A stretch of DNA of 64,000 nucleotides, taken from positions 496,001 to 560,000 of the forward strand of contig JAGYXB010000440.1 in NCBI GenBank assembly GCA_022495005.1. The letters are read 5' to 3'. Of this stretch, positions 45,811 through 57,793 are shown in pieces. This stretch comes from Rhyacophila brunnea (Eukaryota; Arthropoda; Insecta; Trichoptera; Rhyacophilidae). A program made the translations under genes and the position numbers. The first letter of the stretch is position 1, and every line of letters starts with the position of its first letter. The notes beneath the pieces were generated by a model. The model did not search any database. It was not told where the DNA came from and saw nothing but the letters and a program-made list of their open reading frames with translations.

Positions 45811-47359
45811 CATGGGGTAGTTAACCTTTTTATACCTACCGCCCACTTTTGTATATTATCTGTTAGAAGTAAAATTTTCTAACCGCCCACGGGTTCCCCA
45901 GTAATGGTGATTTATAAAGTAGAGAAGTGACTTTACTTTATAAATTAAAGCATATAATAATAATTACTTACCAAATACTTTATGTCAGACTTTCTCTAAG
46001 TTTGGCGGAATAAATCTTTATAAAACAACTAACTGTAGTTAAATCTATCTTTTTATTTACACTTTGCATACATAGAAGCATGAAGTCTGATGAAATTACA
46101 TTTAATTAATTATATTATGAAAATGTTTTTAAAACCGCCCACCAGTAGCGAAGGCTCCATACTAAGCGATTATTTAAAGCTTACCTTCTATTTTCAAGTA
46201 TTTAATTTAAATAAATAAATATCTATATTGTCTAGGACTAGGTTATATAATAAAAATATTGATTGTCATCTATCGTCGGTATTTAGAAGTAGAGCGTTTA
46301 ATTTAGTCAAGTTTCGAATCAAAAATAAATGATGGAACGTCACAACGTGAGTGCTATTTTTAGAATTATGTCGACCATAATCCAAGCCGAATTTTCTACC
46401 GCAATTCAGTTGCAAACTTCATACATGTCTGCGTTTTTGTTCCAGACTTGGAAGCGTTACAGGACAAGCTTACGCGTTATGTTGATTTGTTTATTGTCGA
46501 TGATTATCTTTTTAAGCAAATAATAAGGATGATTAAAAAAAAACTATTGTGTTCGATCACATATAATTTATAAATTGTTATTAAAATAAATATTGTATTA
46601 ATTCGCGATTATTATTTAGGTTACTTCAGTCATAGACAAGCATAACATGCTATTCACAGTTCACGTCATATTGACATTTCAAAGCGGTGATAAAGTTTTA
46701 TTTTATAATACAAAATCCAGTGTATTACTGTGTTTTGAATGTGGATAAATTATCTCATATTGTACCGAAATCATTCGCCAGTGCTTTAAATATATAAGTA
46801 TTTATTAAATTGCCTAGTGTCCCGATCGAAGATGTGCGAACGATTGCATTTAAAAAAAATCATTCCCGAGTTTGACGTCAAAATTCAAAGAGTTTGAAAT
46901 TCAAAGAGTTTTGAGCTCAAAAATTAAAAATTATCAAAGCTTGACCTTCCAAGGGTTCATTTAGATTTGAATACAGCAGAAAAACTTATATTAGACATTT
47001 TCACAACAATTTATATGATAAATATTTGTTTTTAACTGGCAGTTATACATTAAACAATTTTTTTGTTGGCGATGCGTATTGTTTACTAAAGAAAGTATGC
47101 GTGGAATTCTACTGCCATAAGTGATTTAAATAATTTGACAAATTCAGCGGTGAAACCTATGACCAGTGTGTCGTTGTCATTAGTGTGCACCTATTCATCA
47201 GTAGTAATATCGTAAGTAGTATCTTCTTATTTCAAGTGTGCTCTTTTTCTCTGATCTCCACAGCTTACCTCTTTCCAAAAGTCACCCTTAGCCACTGCCG
47301 CCCACCATGAAAGCTGTAACGCCACTAGTGGGCGGTAGGGACCAGGTTGACTACCCCTG
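45811..47359. mobile_element. hAT-like element, about 1.5 kb
   Basis: The left end is catggggtagttaacc...tacctaccgcccac. The right end (reverse complement) is caggggtagtcaacctggtc, cctaccgcccac. Flanks share atagac on both sides, an imperfect 8 bp duplication. The accgcccac motif recurs inside at 45886 and 46133, the latter continuing cagtagcgaaggct like the right end (tagtggcgttacagct). The interior is AT-rich; a 64-codon ORF at 46329-46523 is too short to call a transposase. It is probably non-autonomous or a heavily decayed autonomous copy. Confidence 0.75.
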
Positions 47360-48061
47360 ATAGACTAACAAATTGAATTTTATTATTTACAGTGTCATAA
47401 AGAAATATAAAGTGTATTATTTATGATACAATTATTTTATTAGTCTTTTATTAATAATTATATCATGTATTAATAAAATCACTTTCTTTTTTTCAGGTAA
47501 GCAATATGTACCCGTACCTACTGATCAACTGTGCAAATCTTAGGTTTGTATTATTTCCAATACTATGAGTTAAAAGAGCGTACATAAGTGAAACGGCAAA
47601 TAATTTTCAACACAATGTGGAACGAAATTATGGCCGCGTTGCCATTTCGGAGAGGATACTCCACCTGTTCGCACGTCAATTTATTTTATGATGGAGTCGG
47701 ATGAATATATTCTTAAATCGTGGAAAGATGACTTAAAAACGTTCCGCATGTACTTGAAAAAGAAAACATGTCAATGAATATACTATTATTATTACGAATA
47801 TAATAATAAACATAACATAAAAAGGACGCATGTTGAATTTTTATGACAAATTATATTTCGTTCGGTTCGCGTCATTTGCACCCGCTACCCGCAATCCGCG
47901 CATCGCGTAGTCACTATCTTTTTAGACCATGCCTCAGCTGAGGTATAGCCTTAAGTAAAATATCAAAATACTAGGATTCTCTTGTTCATTCCTTCCTTCC
48001 TTATTTGCTTTATAAACCGATGAACATCTTACCCGCCCACGGAGACGTTTCTTAACATTTT

Positions 48062-48145
48062 TTAACGAGAAATGGATGTTACTCTCTTGCTCAACCTATT
48101 AGGTCCATGCTCTGGGCCCAAACCATCGTGTCAATTTGGTAGATA
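48062..48145 (-). mobile_element. SINE family A, central fragment
   Basis: tttaacgagaaatggatgt, cttgctcaacctattagg and tccatgctctggg match the middle of 23397-23640 in the same (minus) orientation; both ends are missing. Confidence 0.75.
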
Positions 48146-48249
48146 CGGGAAAATCTATCTTTTCATCTTAATATTATTATTTTTATGAAAAAGCGGGATC
48201 ATTTTCATATAAACACCTTTTATATTTAAACTGATTTTATTAGAAGGTA

Positions 48250-48251
<2 letters not shown>

Positions 48252-48282
<31 letters not shown>
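48252..48282. repeat. (TA)n microsatellite
   Basis: About fifteen uninterrupted AT/TA units. Confidence 0.9.
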
Positions 48283-48288
<6 letters not shown>

Positions 48289-48671
48289 CAGATTATGTTT
48301 CAGAAAATAACTTGTTTAACGGTCTGATTTGATACAGTGATTGAATGCAGTCAATGCGTCCTTATTTAAGGCTGAGTTAAATTCTATATAAAACAAACAT
48401 TATTAATATTACGTATAAGGAAAGTGGATACCTATAAAACAATATCCGTTAAAGAGAAGTTTGAAATAATGAGCGATAAAGATGCATTGCATTCCGGACG
48501 TTGTAGATTGATAGAACAATGGTGCGATAGATCAAATATGTATTTTCAAATATTCATTATGCTGCTCATTAATACTTCATATAAACATAGGCTCAAAGAG
48601 CGGAGCTATAACATTATAAAATTCACTTACCTTACCTACGAATATTAAAAATAGTAACAGGTGGCTTAGGT

Positions 48672-49250
48672 ATGTTCAAATTGAGTCATTCTGTTTATTT
48701 ATTGTGTTTTTTCTTTCCTTATGATAATGATAATAAAATGAATTTTCCGACTAGTTTCCTTCTGGGTATGCTATCAATGCAATCGTTGTGCACCCGAAGA
48801 GTGATTGCTCTTTTAAAGCATTTCTTTTTACCTATTCGTGGGTTTATATACAATCCGTGCACACTGGTAAATATTAATTTTCATGTTCCCACCAATATCA
48901 CTCGTAACTCTACGGTCTTCATGATACCCCGTCGCAGGACGAATGTGATGTTTCATGATGCTGTGTATCGTGCGATTAACTTATTTGATGGCACCATAAA
49001 GGTTGATTTATTTTTTATTAACTATGTATATCATGTTTGTGGACGTGTTAAATAGGTTAAATAGGTTAAATTTATAATTTTATTTATGATTTTACTTTAA
49101 TATCTACATAAACACATACTTTCTTGTTATATTGGTTGTTATTTATAATTAAGTCATTTTTATAATTTGTATTTATTATGTATTATGGCGCATTGGCCAA
49201 TAACTGTAATGCCATAATACTCTCTTCTAAATAAATAAATAAATATGATT
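48672..49250 (+). mobile_element. Jockey/CR1-type reverse-transcriptase C-terminus, 3' UTR and tail
   Basis: The 127-codon ORF (48672-49055) contains SLCTRRVIALLKHFF, YNPCTLVNINFHVP, TRNSTVFMIPRRRTN and RAINLFDGT..VDLFF. This is the order S..RR...LL..L...I..P.LL..I.F.VP...TR....F..P..RTN....R...L.N......D.F, the post-polymerase C-terminal region of Jockey/CR1-like ORF2 proteins. A short AT-rich 3' region follows and ends in a taaataaataaataaat tail near 49230-49245. The polymerase and endonuclease domains are absent, as expected for a 5'-truncated copy. The start is arbitrary (in-frame ATG). Confidence 0.82.
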
Positions 49251-49992
49251 ATTTTTGCATATTTCACGCTAACATTAATTATTATTATTAGTAACGAATC
49301 CAGATGGATATGTCGTAGTTAAAAAAAATCAAAAATAATAAATATCATTCATAAAAAAGTATTAAACATTTCATTGATCGTTAATTAAGTCTCAAAAACA
49401 TCAGTCTGTCATCTCCCTAATACATTCAGAGTAGTGACCAACTTGTGTTATTTTTCTGTATGTAGAATTGTAGATCGTAGCTATACGGGCAAGACTATTA
49501 CGACATGTAGATCGATGAATGAACAGAATATACAATACACACTCTTAGAAAAAAATAATTGACTCTCCCGATTGACTCCTTTGTCTGACCCAATCTATTT
49601 GTGTTCAGCACACTTTGTTTTCTTTTGACGCTCGCTATCTCCCCACAGTCTTGCGCAAGATATGTTTTTTTATCGTGGCTATCAAATTAGATACTCTTGT
49701 AGAATGTTCATACGAGATATTGCGTTGACTTAAATTATGTACGGTTATGCGTCAGTTGCGTGTTGGACATTGGCAAGTAGGTACTGAGGTAATATATCCC
49801 GAGAAGGGTATGTGTTCATATAATATTCATCACATACTGGATTACAGGCCCACCATGTACATCATATGTGCATATTATGTATTACAAGAGGGCGGACAAA
49901 TATTTTCCCATTTGCCATTTTAAAAGCACGAAAATCACTCCATGTAACATGTGTTTTAGCCTAACTATTTGGTATTAAAAAATATATAATAT

Positions 49993-50330
49993 TGCTTCTT
50001 CTTACTCGGCACTATATAAAATCCCAGGGTGAGATTCGGCCTCCTTTACAAGTGTCGTCCACTGGCTCTTATCTTTCTCCAGTACTTTCCATATTCCTGG
50101 ATTTCCCATCCTGCTTTAATTCTCATCCGTACTGTCAACCCACCTTATTCTTGATTTATTTCTTGTAACCGCGGAAGCGACCACTCATTCATCTTGTCAG
50201 GATCTTTCGTGCTCGGTTGCATAATACATAAGTTCATGTATTCCTCTCGGGAAGTATGCCATCCTTCTTATTTTTATTTCTCTGAATATTTATTTGGTCT
50301 TTTTGATCTTTGAAATCACACCTACATTTG
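49993..50330 (-). mobile_element. Non-LTR retrotransposon C-terminal fragment, decayed
   Basis: On the minus strand, RIRWVDSTDEN then GNPGIWKVLEKDKSQWTTLV and KEAESHPG follow the pattern G.P..RW.D....L...G..NWK..A.D...W..LV.EA..H.G. Frameshifts and stops break it. A tttcttctt-rich end (gtaagaagaagc on the minus strand) closes it. Confidence 0.65.
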
Positions 50331-51849
50331 TAAATGTGTTTTTCCTGCTGTGTCTATGTCCATGCCTTCGGTCCATATAATAGGACTGAAAGGACATATC
50401 ATCAAACCATTCTCATTCTGGGTCCCAGGTGTAGTCATGACTACATATTATTTTCGTATAAAGTCGTATAAAAGCACACTTTCTCGGCGCGACATTTCAG
50501 TTCAATGGTACTTTCCTAGTAAGTTGTCATCCAGATTCCAGAGTGCAACCCAAGTATACAATGGAATGTGCTCTCTGCAAAGGAACTCCAACGTCATCTA
50601 TCAGGTACTTACTTATACTCAAATTTCTGTATGCTAATTCTTTATTAGTTTGTCAATATTGTAGGGCAGTGTTAAATTTCGCTTTAACAATAAATAGACT
50701 ATCCCTAAGTCATTTGTACACGATTATTGTCTAGTTGTTCTTAGGTTATCGAGTCCAACGAAGATCCAATCACATTCTTAATTGCAGGTGTTCTTCCTGT
50801 TTTACCGTCTACGCTGCCAATCGTGGTCAGTATCTCCGAGCAAATAAATGAAGAATTTCTTGTGACACAGTTGGTTAAAATGATTTTTGAGAACACATGT
50901 AACTAAGGATTGAGAATACTCAAAACCCCCTAATTTTACTTCGGCCCGTCTTCTATAGAAGTCCTCAACTGCATTCGCAACCAAAATAATTACATTATTA
51001 CAACATGCATCAGTTACTACAATTTACGTAGTACAAATCGTGTTGCTAGTTTTTTTTAACAATTTTTAAATTAAAATGTAAGGAATTTCAAAACATTGTA
51101 TTAATTATTCATGTAATATTTACCATTGCGCGTCAATCTTTTTAGAATCCATAATATTGCTTTTTAAACTCTAGGTAACAGTTTACTGACGTTAATTTCA
51201 CTTATTAATAATAATTTAGTGTTTGTTAGTTGTAATTTATATAAGATTTTATATTTGGGTCAATTCGTGGCAGATTATGAACTGATTTCGCATACTAATA
51301 TTAGATTTAGGTAATAAACACTTCATGGTTAACTAATAATATGTGGCCTGACGTAACTGCGTACTTCTCGTAGATTATTTAGTAACTAGTATCATGGAAA
51401 TCTATTATAAATTTAACTATCACGTTGTAAACAAGGTTCGATCGTTTCGGTAAGTAAAGAGCGTAGAGGCGAGCGAGACAACCTGATACGGCAAGAGCCA
51501 TGGCCCATGACAATACTCTCTTCGATGGCCATAATAATATACAATACAGATTAACCCAGCCCGATTTTTGCGCATGGAAAAATTTGTATATTATGCGCAT
51601 TGGCGTGCTCTTTTAAATCCTAATGAGTATGTAATGTAAATTTTTCAAAACGAATGATTTTAGTGTTGCTATCATTGGTTCCTCATTAAACTATAAGTAT
51701 GTACATTTACATTGGTGTCTTAAACTAATGGAAAACTGTTTGCTAAGCATGAAAGAGATACTGTCACACCATACCATATTTACTCCCATAGGGAGAAGTA
51801 CCGTGCCAAGTAGTATGTCATTAAATTTAATCATTGGTTTTACTATCAT

Positions 51850-52270
51850 ATCATCATCAGCCGGGGTCAATCCACTGCTGGATGAAGGCCTCCCCAAGCT
51901 TCTTCCAACTCTCTCTGTCCTATGTCATTCGCTGCTACGTATTTCCGCCGAACTTTACCAGTTCGTCAATCCAGCGACTTTTAGGGCGACCTTGTGGCCG
52001 TTTCGTGCCCCTTGGGTACCACTGGATGACAGCATTTGTCTAGCGGCCGTCCTTTCGGCGAGCAATGTGCCCCGCCCATCTCCATTTCAGCTGTTTGGCA
52101 ACGTCTATTACATCGCGTACTCCTGTCTGCTTCCTAACCCATTCGTTTCTCTTACGGTCCTTTCGCGTGATGCCCAACATACACCTCTCCATGCCTCGCT
52201 GTGCGACTCTTCATATGAATGGCTTGAAATAGTAATGGCGTGCGCTGCATCCATAGCATATATCGTACGA
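51850..52270 (-). mobile_element. RTE-type non-LTR retrotransposon 3' end, best copy
   Basis: The minus strand encodes ITRKDRKRNEWVRKQTGVRD, then LKWRWAGHIARRKDGR, a stop, WYPRGTKRPQGRPKSRWIDEL, frame damage, and ESWKKLGEAFIQQWIDPG before the gctgatgatgat tail. This is the conserved C-terminal tail after the polymerase in RTE-type endonuclease/reverse transcriptases. All upstream domains are missing. The 182-codon plus-strand ORF at 51728-52276 is antisense to this and not a gene. Other fragments of the family are at 18495, 20533, 34085 and 36360. Confidence 0.88.
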
Positions 52271-52984
52271 CACTGATGCGCACTTTACATTTTCTATCGC
52301 AACCTGCGGCTAGAATTTAATCAATAAGGGATGCTGATGTTATGTTTTAACTTTTTGTGATGTGTGTCATGATCCGATACCGTAAAAATATGGAGAAAAC
52401 CAATGTTTGCACAAGCATCATTTTCGGGGCGATTGCAATTCCCGGATCCTTCCATATAGTGGTAGGCCGTGTCTGTGCAGGTTTCGTATAACTCTACAAC
52501 TGTCATGTTATCTGTGGTTATTGATAGACCACAGACAACAACGCAACGGAAATCAAGCAGTTGTCTTACAGCCTAGCTACAATGTAGTCGATACGCGCCG
52601 TTCGTCCGCGTCTCCTTTTAAATTCAATTTACTTAAATCAACCAATATAAATTTGACAGTCATTCCATAATACCGTTTATGATCAAACAATATAAACCAT
52701 AAAATATCAACACCGTATATTATTCAACTCTGCACGAACATATCATGTCACTCACACTCCAGCAACCTACGACGATCAAACATAACAACGGAGGTGAGAA
52801 CAACACTCCTTTCATCCCCCCGATATTTCATCGCATTTTTCGCAATCTGTGTGCCTTCTTTATTTCTGCATCACATCCGCTTTTTCCACTAATGTTCGCA
52901 AATAAATGGAATCAGTCTATTTCTTTATTCGGTTTACCTGCCTACTGATTACTACTGTATTTCACGTGGACGAAGTCGTACTGT

Positions 52985-53532
52985 TCTAGCCAACATTTTG
53001 ATCCCGGGATTTCGGGATTACAATTTAACGATCCCGGAACTGGTCCCTGGATTGGCGTTTTTTGTTATAGTTAATATTATTTTTTTTATTTATACAAATA
53101 GCATTGATAAAATCGGTCAAAAATGTCTAGTATAATTTATACTATTTAAGACATTTAATGTTAATATTATTAAGAAAAGATAACGTTCATAAAATGCGGC
53201 GTGGAAATAGGTGCCTGCCTGCACGTCCATGGCACTGGCGGCTAGACGCCGTTCGCGTGCCAGAACGTCAGTGGCGTCTAGTTGGTTAAAGAACGATTTA
53301 ATTATTTTTATGATATTCTTACGATTGCGTATGACAACAAAAAATGGTTCCGTGAGCATCCGACGATTCCCCTTGTGACATGTGCAGGTACATACACTTC
53401 ACTAATGTACTTTGATAATATTGATTGTGATTGATAAAAAAAGTCAATCCCGAAGGTTTCGGGATTATGTTTACTAATTTCGGGATTCATAGGTATCGAA
53501 AATTGTTCGGGATCCAAGGATTGGATTCCCTA
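52985..53532. mobile_element. hAT-type MITE 'TAGGGATTCCAATCCCG', copy 2, left end damaged
   Basis: It parallels 28667-29284 throughout (gggattacaatttaacgatcc, ggcggctagacgccgttc, gttccgtgagcatccg, gggattatgtttactaat) and ends GGATTGGATTCCCTA at 53532. The outermost left 15-20 bp of the terminal repeat cannot be matched, so no duplication is visible. A 30 bp insertion (gggattcataggtatcg...) lies near the right end. Confidence 0.85.
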
Positions 53533-53720
53533 ATCGCAACAATAAAATAATATTCTTTCAGGTCGTGGTTCATCCACGCCGTGAACTCTTTCGTTTGTTT
53601 AATTTGCACCGTAACCTTTGTCTTGCTTTTAGTATGCAAATAGTACAAAGGATTCGTGGCAAATAATTTGTAGATGGCGCCCGTGCGGAATTTTGTTGGA
53701 ATAATAAATCTGATTTGCAC
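53533..53720 (-). CDS. Unassigned ORF segment, possible exon or relic
   Basis: On the minus strand the frame open from about 53720 down to the hAT end reads PTKFRTGAIYKLFATNPLYY, then KTKVTVQIKQTKEFTAWMNH and DLKEYYF. It has a more protein-like composition (mixed charge, aromatic residues, little AT bias at codon level) than other small ORFs here. It stops where the hAT MITE begins, so that element may have truncated it. I do not recognise the family. It could be an exon, a retroelement piece or chance. Confidence 0.25.
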
Positions 53721-53800
53721 TTTTCACACACCGCACGCGACTCGAGCGAATTTTGTACACTTTATTCATGTGCAAACTATGTAGTTGTACTTATTTCTGA

Positions 53801-54421
53801 CAGTGTTTCCCAACTTTTTTTGTTTAGCGAAATATTTTGTAAAATGTTGGAGAACTCTTGCCTCGGGAAACGATCCGTAATATGTTTCTATCGTATTTTT
53901 TGGTTCTATGGAGGATACGTATTGCCGATGAAAGACGGTAGTATTTGTTCGTGACGATGGAGGAAACAATCTAAACGTCGATTTGTATAAATATTACAAT
54001 ATAAGTAGTAAGTACCTGAGTATAAAAGAAAATGTGATTTTTTTATTAAAAATTTTGATACACTCTTTGGATATTTCGTTTGACACAATATAAATTAGTT
54101 AAAAAAAATACTGAACGTTTGGTACAAAACGAAAATTTAAATAAATCTTTTGTTTCTATTCATTAAACGTTTTGCTGAGCGTAAAGCATACTGCCGTATT
54201 CATAGACCAGTATTCGTCGCCATTTTGGTTGTTGCTTTCTGTACTCACATCTTTCGGTGGTGGTACCACAAGCAATCGGGTAGCTTAATTTTCGAAATAC
54301 CTTAAACCATATACCTAAAGGCGTTGTATAGAAAAAAACAAATATCAATACTTTTTTGACGTCCCTGCTCGTGACTCGCCGTACCCAAAGATTGCGCGAA
54401 ACTCTGGTTGGGAATCACTAT
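53801..54421. mobile_element. Probable hAT-type element (CAGTGTTTCCCAAC)
   Basis: The left end cagtgtttcccaacttttttt and agcgaaatattttgtaaaatg is typical of hAT MITEs. The right end ctggttgggaatcacta is an imperfect inversion. No matching 8 bp flanks were found, so the right boundary is uncertain. Confidence 0.5.
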
Positions 54422-54749
54422 GCTAGGCACTGGCGTCTGAGTCAAGTGCTTTGGGAGGGTAATTTACGGGCCACGAAACTCGATACAATCTGATCGTAAT
54501 TTCACCCGTAAAATAATAAATATTGCCTGTCTTTCGCTATAAATTTATCGACAGTCATAAGCCGGTCATGTCCACTAATGACGTCGGTTTCTTAGTACGA
54601 TGTAAGTAAAAGGTCAAGAAATATTACACATATTTTGAATTTTACATACGTCAGATCTTCAGATTTTTGATGATTTTTCTACCTATGTAAATCAACCTTT
54701 TATATATGTGGGGTTCGATGTGGGTCATCAATGTGTAGTCGATTTGAGT

Positions 54750-54971
54750 TACCACTGTGGGAGTCGTCGACGTGTCGTAGGTCATGGTGTTGAGGATGAG
54801 GATGAAGAAGTCGAAGATGGATGCAGGAGCGAGTTTTATTTGCGGCGTAACGTTCGGTACAGTAGTATGTTACAGTAGTTATGTTACAATACTTATGATA
54901 CGGTTCCGAGGTCCAAATCTCGGTAGGATAAGATGTTTTGCGGAGCGATATAGAGAGTGAGATTCTAACAG
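54750..54971 (-). other. Possible LTR-like sequence
   Basis: On the minus strand the stretch begins TGTTAGAATCTCACTC, has ctctatatcgc (TATA-like), gcaaataaaactcgctcc (polyadenylation signal-like) and reaches either ...ctcaaca or ...actcccaca. This layout fits a retroviral-type long terminal repeat. Only one copy is in the window, no primer-binding site or target duplication is firm, and no gag/pol is seen. Confidence 0.35.
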
Positions 54972-55536
54972 GCCGGGAACTTATATTCGTGTGACATTTC
55001 CGATGAATTATTATTCGCTATTTATACAATTAAAATAATATTCTTTTTATTGAAATAATCGAGACAGCTATTATCTGGCGTCTGCGTCAATGGATGACTG
55101 ACTGGAAAATGGATACACAGAATTTATTATTGCGGTCAGTTCCTTACCGAGTTTGCTATAATTTGACATTATGGAAAATAGATATTTAATTTGTTATTCT
55201 ATATCTATATATATATATCTACGACTTGGATAGTGAATGAAAGAGAAACGCTTTTTTGTCATAGTATATTATAATTTATAATATATCAGAGAAGTCAAAC
55301 GATCTCGTAGGCGGGTCAAATGTAGCAGAATAAATAGATAAATACACAATAAAGTGACGGAAAAATAAACTCTAGCCGCATTGTAAAAAGGGGTCAATTT
55401 CCAAATTGCGTTAATTTGTATACGTCAATTTATTGTTGGTGATTCTTACAGATTTTGTCAGAAGTACATATTATACAACCTTTTCTGGAAAAGTTACGCA
55501 TTTTTCTGTTCAGAAATTGTATGGAATGGTGTATCC

Positions 55537-56085
55537 CAGTGGCGAAGGGTGGTGGTAGGCTGTTAAGATCCGCCATAAATAGTGCACACTAAACTTTGTC
55601 AGTCATACGTATTTGTTTTCATTGTAATAAGACTACAATGTATATATAGTGTTTGTTAGTTTTTAAAATTCAATTAAGCCCTCCAAAAATCAAGACATAA
55701 TAGATAATAGTCAAAAAATACTCGTCTATCCATAAATCATCTAATATTATGCAATTAAATCATACATAACTAGTTTGGTTTATGCAGGGCTTAATGATTT
55801 TAAAGAAATGAACCAACAACATGCGTAGGTACCTAATATGTATTCTTAATCCAACGAAAACAAATAAATATGAATAAAAAAGTGTGCACAATTTTGTCGT
55901 ATCGCCCAAAATAAGTACCTATACCAAAATTATTATGGTTTGGTTTAATTGATTTTTAAAAACTAACCAATACCATCTGTAAATTGTAGTCTTAGTTCAA
56001 TAAAACCAAATACGTATGATTAACAAAGTTTAATGTGCAATATTTATGGCGAATCTTAACAGTCTACCTCCACCCTTCGCCACCG
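55537..56085. mobile_element. hAT-type MITE 'CAGTGGCGAAGGG', complete copy 2
   Basis: It begins CAGTGGCGAAGGGTGG and ends CCACCCTTCGCCACCG, with exact GTGTATCC at 55529-55536 and 56086-56093. It is the same family as 22760-23319, with matching interior landmarks (taatagataatagtcaaaaa, gtgtgcacaattttg). 549 bp, no ORF. Confidence 0.95.
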
Positions 56086-56494
56086 GTGTATCCTGTAGAA
56101 TTGTAGGTATATCAATGGTTTGGATGTCCATATATCCTTATCATTCGTAAAGGGTAAACATTCATATAAATAATGTGTTCTTGGTATGGATTAGGCCTAG
56201 GGCCTAGGCGTTACAAAATAATATGGCCTTATTAAATCTGCCTTAAAAAACTTCTGCTTTAGTTATATCTCTCCAACGATCCCTGAATTTTGCCGTTTAA
56301 ATAGCTGCAGGAAGCGAAATTAAAAATCCAGCCAACGAAGAATAAACTACCCTTTGAACGCTTTCTTCTTGATATATTGTCGCTTATGGGTAATTTTCAT
56401 GGTTACATGTAAATTGTTCGTATTAGATTTCATCGTAGCACAGGTAAATGAAATAATTACGCGTTATTCGTGGAACATTGCAAACAATAATATT

Positions 56495-56735
56495 CCAATT
56501 TTATTAGATCCTAACCTAACCTTACTTAACAAATAATCCAGTATATCGGCTAACCGTATACCGTATACGTATAACCTCCAGTATATAAACCGACAAGAAC
56601 CGTATTTGGACATGAATTTTATCTCAGTATTATACGACCCAAAGAGGTTGTGACGGTCTTTAATATAATATACGACCATATATTTATTTCCGATACAAAT
56701 TTCATGGCGAACTGCATACGGATACGAATTTTCAT
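56495..56735 (-). repeat. Second copy of the 31325 inverted-repeat element, left part
   Basis: aacaaataatccagtatatcgg, atataaaccgacaagaacc, aagaggttgtgacggtcttta, tttccgatacaaatttcatgg and gaactgcatacggatacg mirror 31345-31575 in reverse order. About 240 bp, no ORF (the 71-codon minus ORF is a by-product). Confidence 0.7.
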
Positions 56736-57257
56736 TTTAAATTAATAACTGGCTACCGTAATTTCACAATTAAGACTAATTAATCATTATGATTGGCTTT
56801 ATTACAAGTCTATCTTGAATCATACACATGTACCTACCTCGTTAATAGCTTCCACTCAGTGGGTCAGGGTATTTAAAATATTATTTTTTCAATCTAAATC
56901 GAAAGTTGTTCGTTTTTATTGCGGAGCTGCGTTGCGTGCGAGAGGTCGCGTGCGAATTTTTAAATAGCTACATAATATTTGATAAACGTTAATATGTCTA
57001 AACCGATCGTTTCTTTTTGGTACCTATAGGTTCATTTTATTTTTATGTAGGTATGCTTGGGACAGCCCTGCCCCAGGTTTAAAATATTGTTAATACGTAT
57101 ATTATAATATTATGTACGTCAAAACCAGTGTGCCCCATGTCTAATTTACCGAAAATGAGTTAACAACGGATTTTGTTTTTAATTACAATATCATTTAGAG
57201 CCAATTATTCACCTTTTGAGTATATTCTCAACAAAAACCCAAAATGCGTAACATTAA

Positions 57258-57793
57258 GGCCCTCCTCCCACGGAGCAACTGAAATCCGACGGAACTGAAA
57301 CTAAAATTCCAACCAGTATCTAGCTAATGTATTTCAATGGCGGCTCGCTGACGGCGAGACTGGAATCTCTCAGTTTCAAAATGGTCGCGAAGAGACGCGA
57401 CATGCTAGTCGCGCGGTCTCTCAAGTTTCCAGTAACCGTAAAACAGTGGTACCAATTTCAATAGATTCGGTGAAAAATCATATTTTCTTACCGAAATTGG
57501 TAGCGCTGCATAACAAGTGTTATGCTATAAAAACTATTAACAACCCAAGACGTCAAAAGTACAAGATAAGCAAAATTGAAATAACCTAATTGTATTCGAG
57601 TAAACGCAGCAGCGTGCGTGTTGTCGGTTTTTGTACAAAACAGCTGATGGTCCAGTTTGACAGTTTGAGGTTATGTCATTATTATTTCAAGTGGTTTCAG
57701 TAGCGCCGTGTGCAAAGTATCACATTGGTCAGTATATGAGTTCCATCACCAACCAGTTCCGTCAAATTTCAGTTGCGCTGTGGGAGGAGGGCC
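57258..57793. mobile_element. PIF/Harbinger-like MITE, complete copy
   Basis: It begins GGCCCTCCTCCCACGGAGC and ends TGTGGGAGGAGGGCC. The inverted repeats extend about 45 bp (gcaactgaaatccgacggaac / gttccgtcaaatttcagttgc). It is flanked by TAA at 57255-57257 and 57794-57796. It matches 9461-9970 over its left and middle parts. 536 bp, no transposase. The 3 bp TAA target suggests PIF/Harbinger. Confidence 0.92.

Noticed and set aside
51728..52276. 182-codon plus-strand ORF
   Set aside because: It is antisense to the recognisable RTE C-terminal tail on the minus strand.
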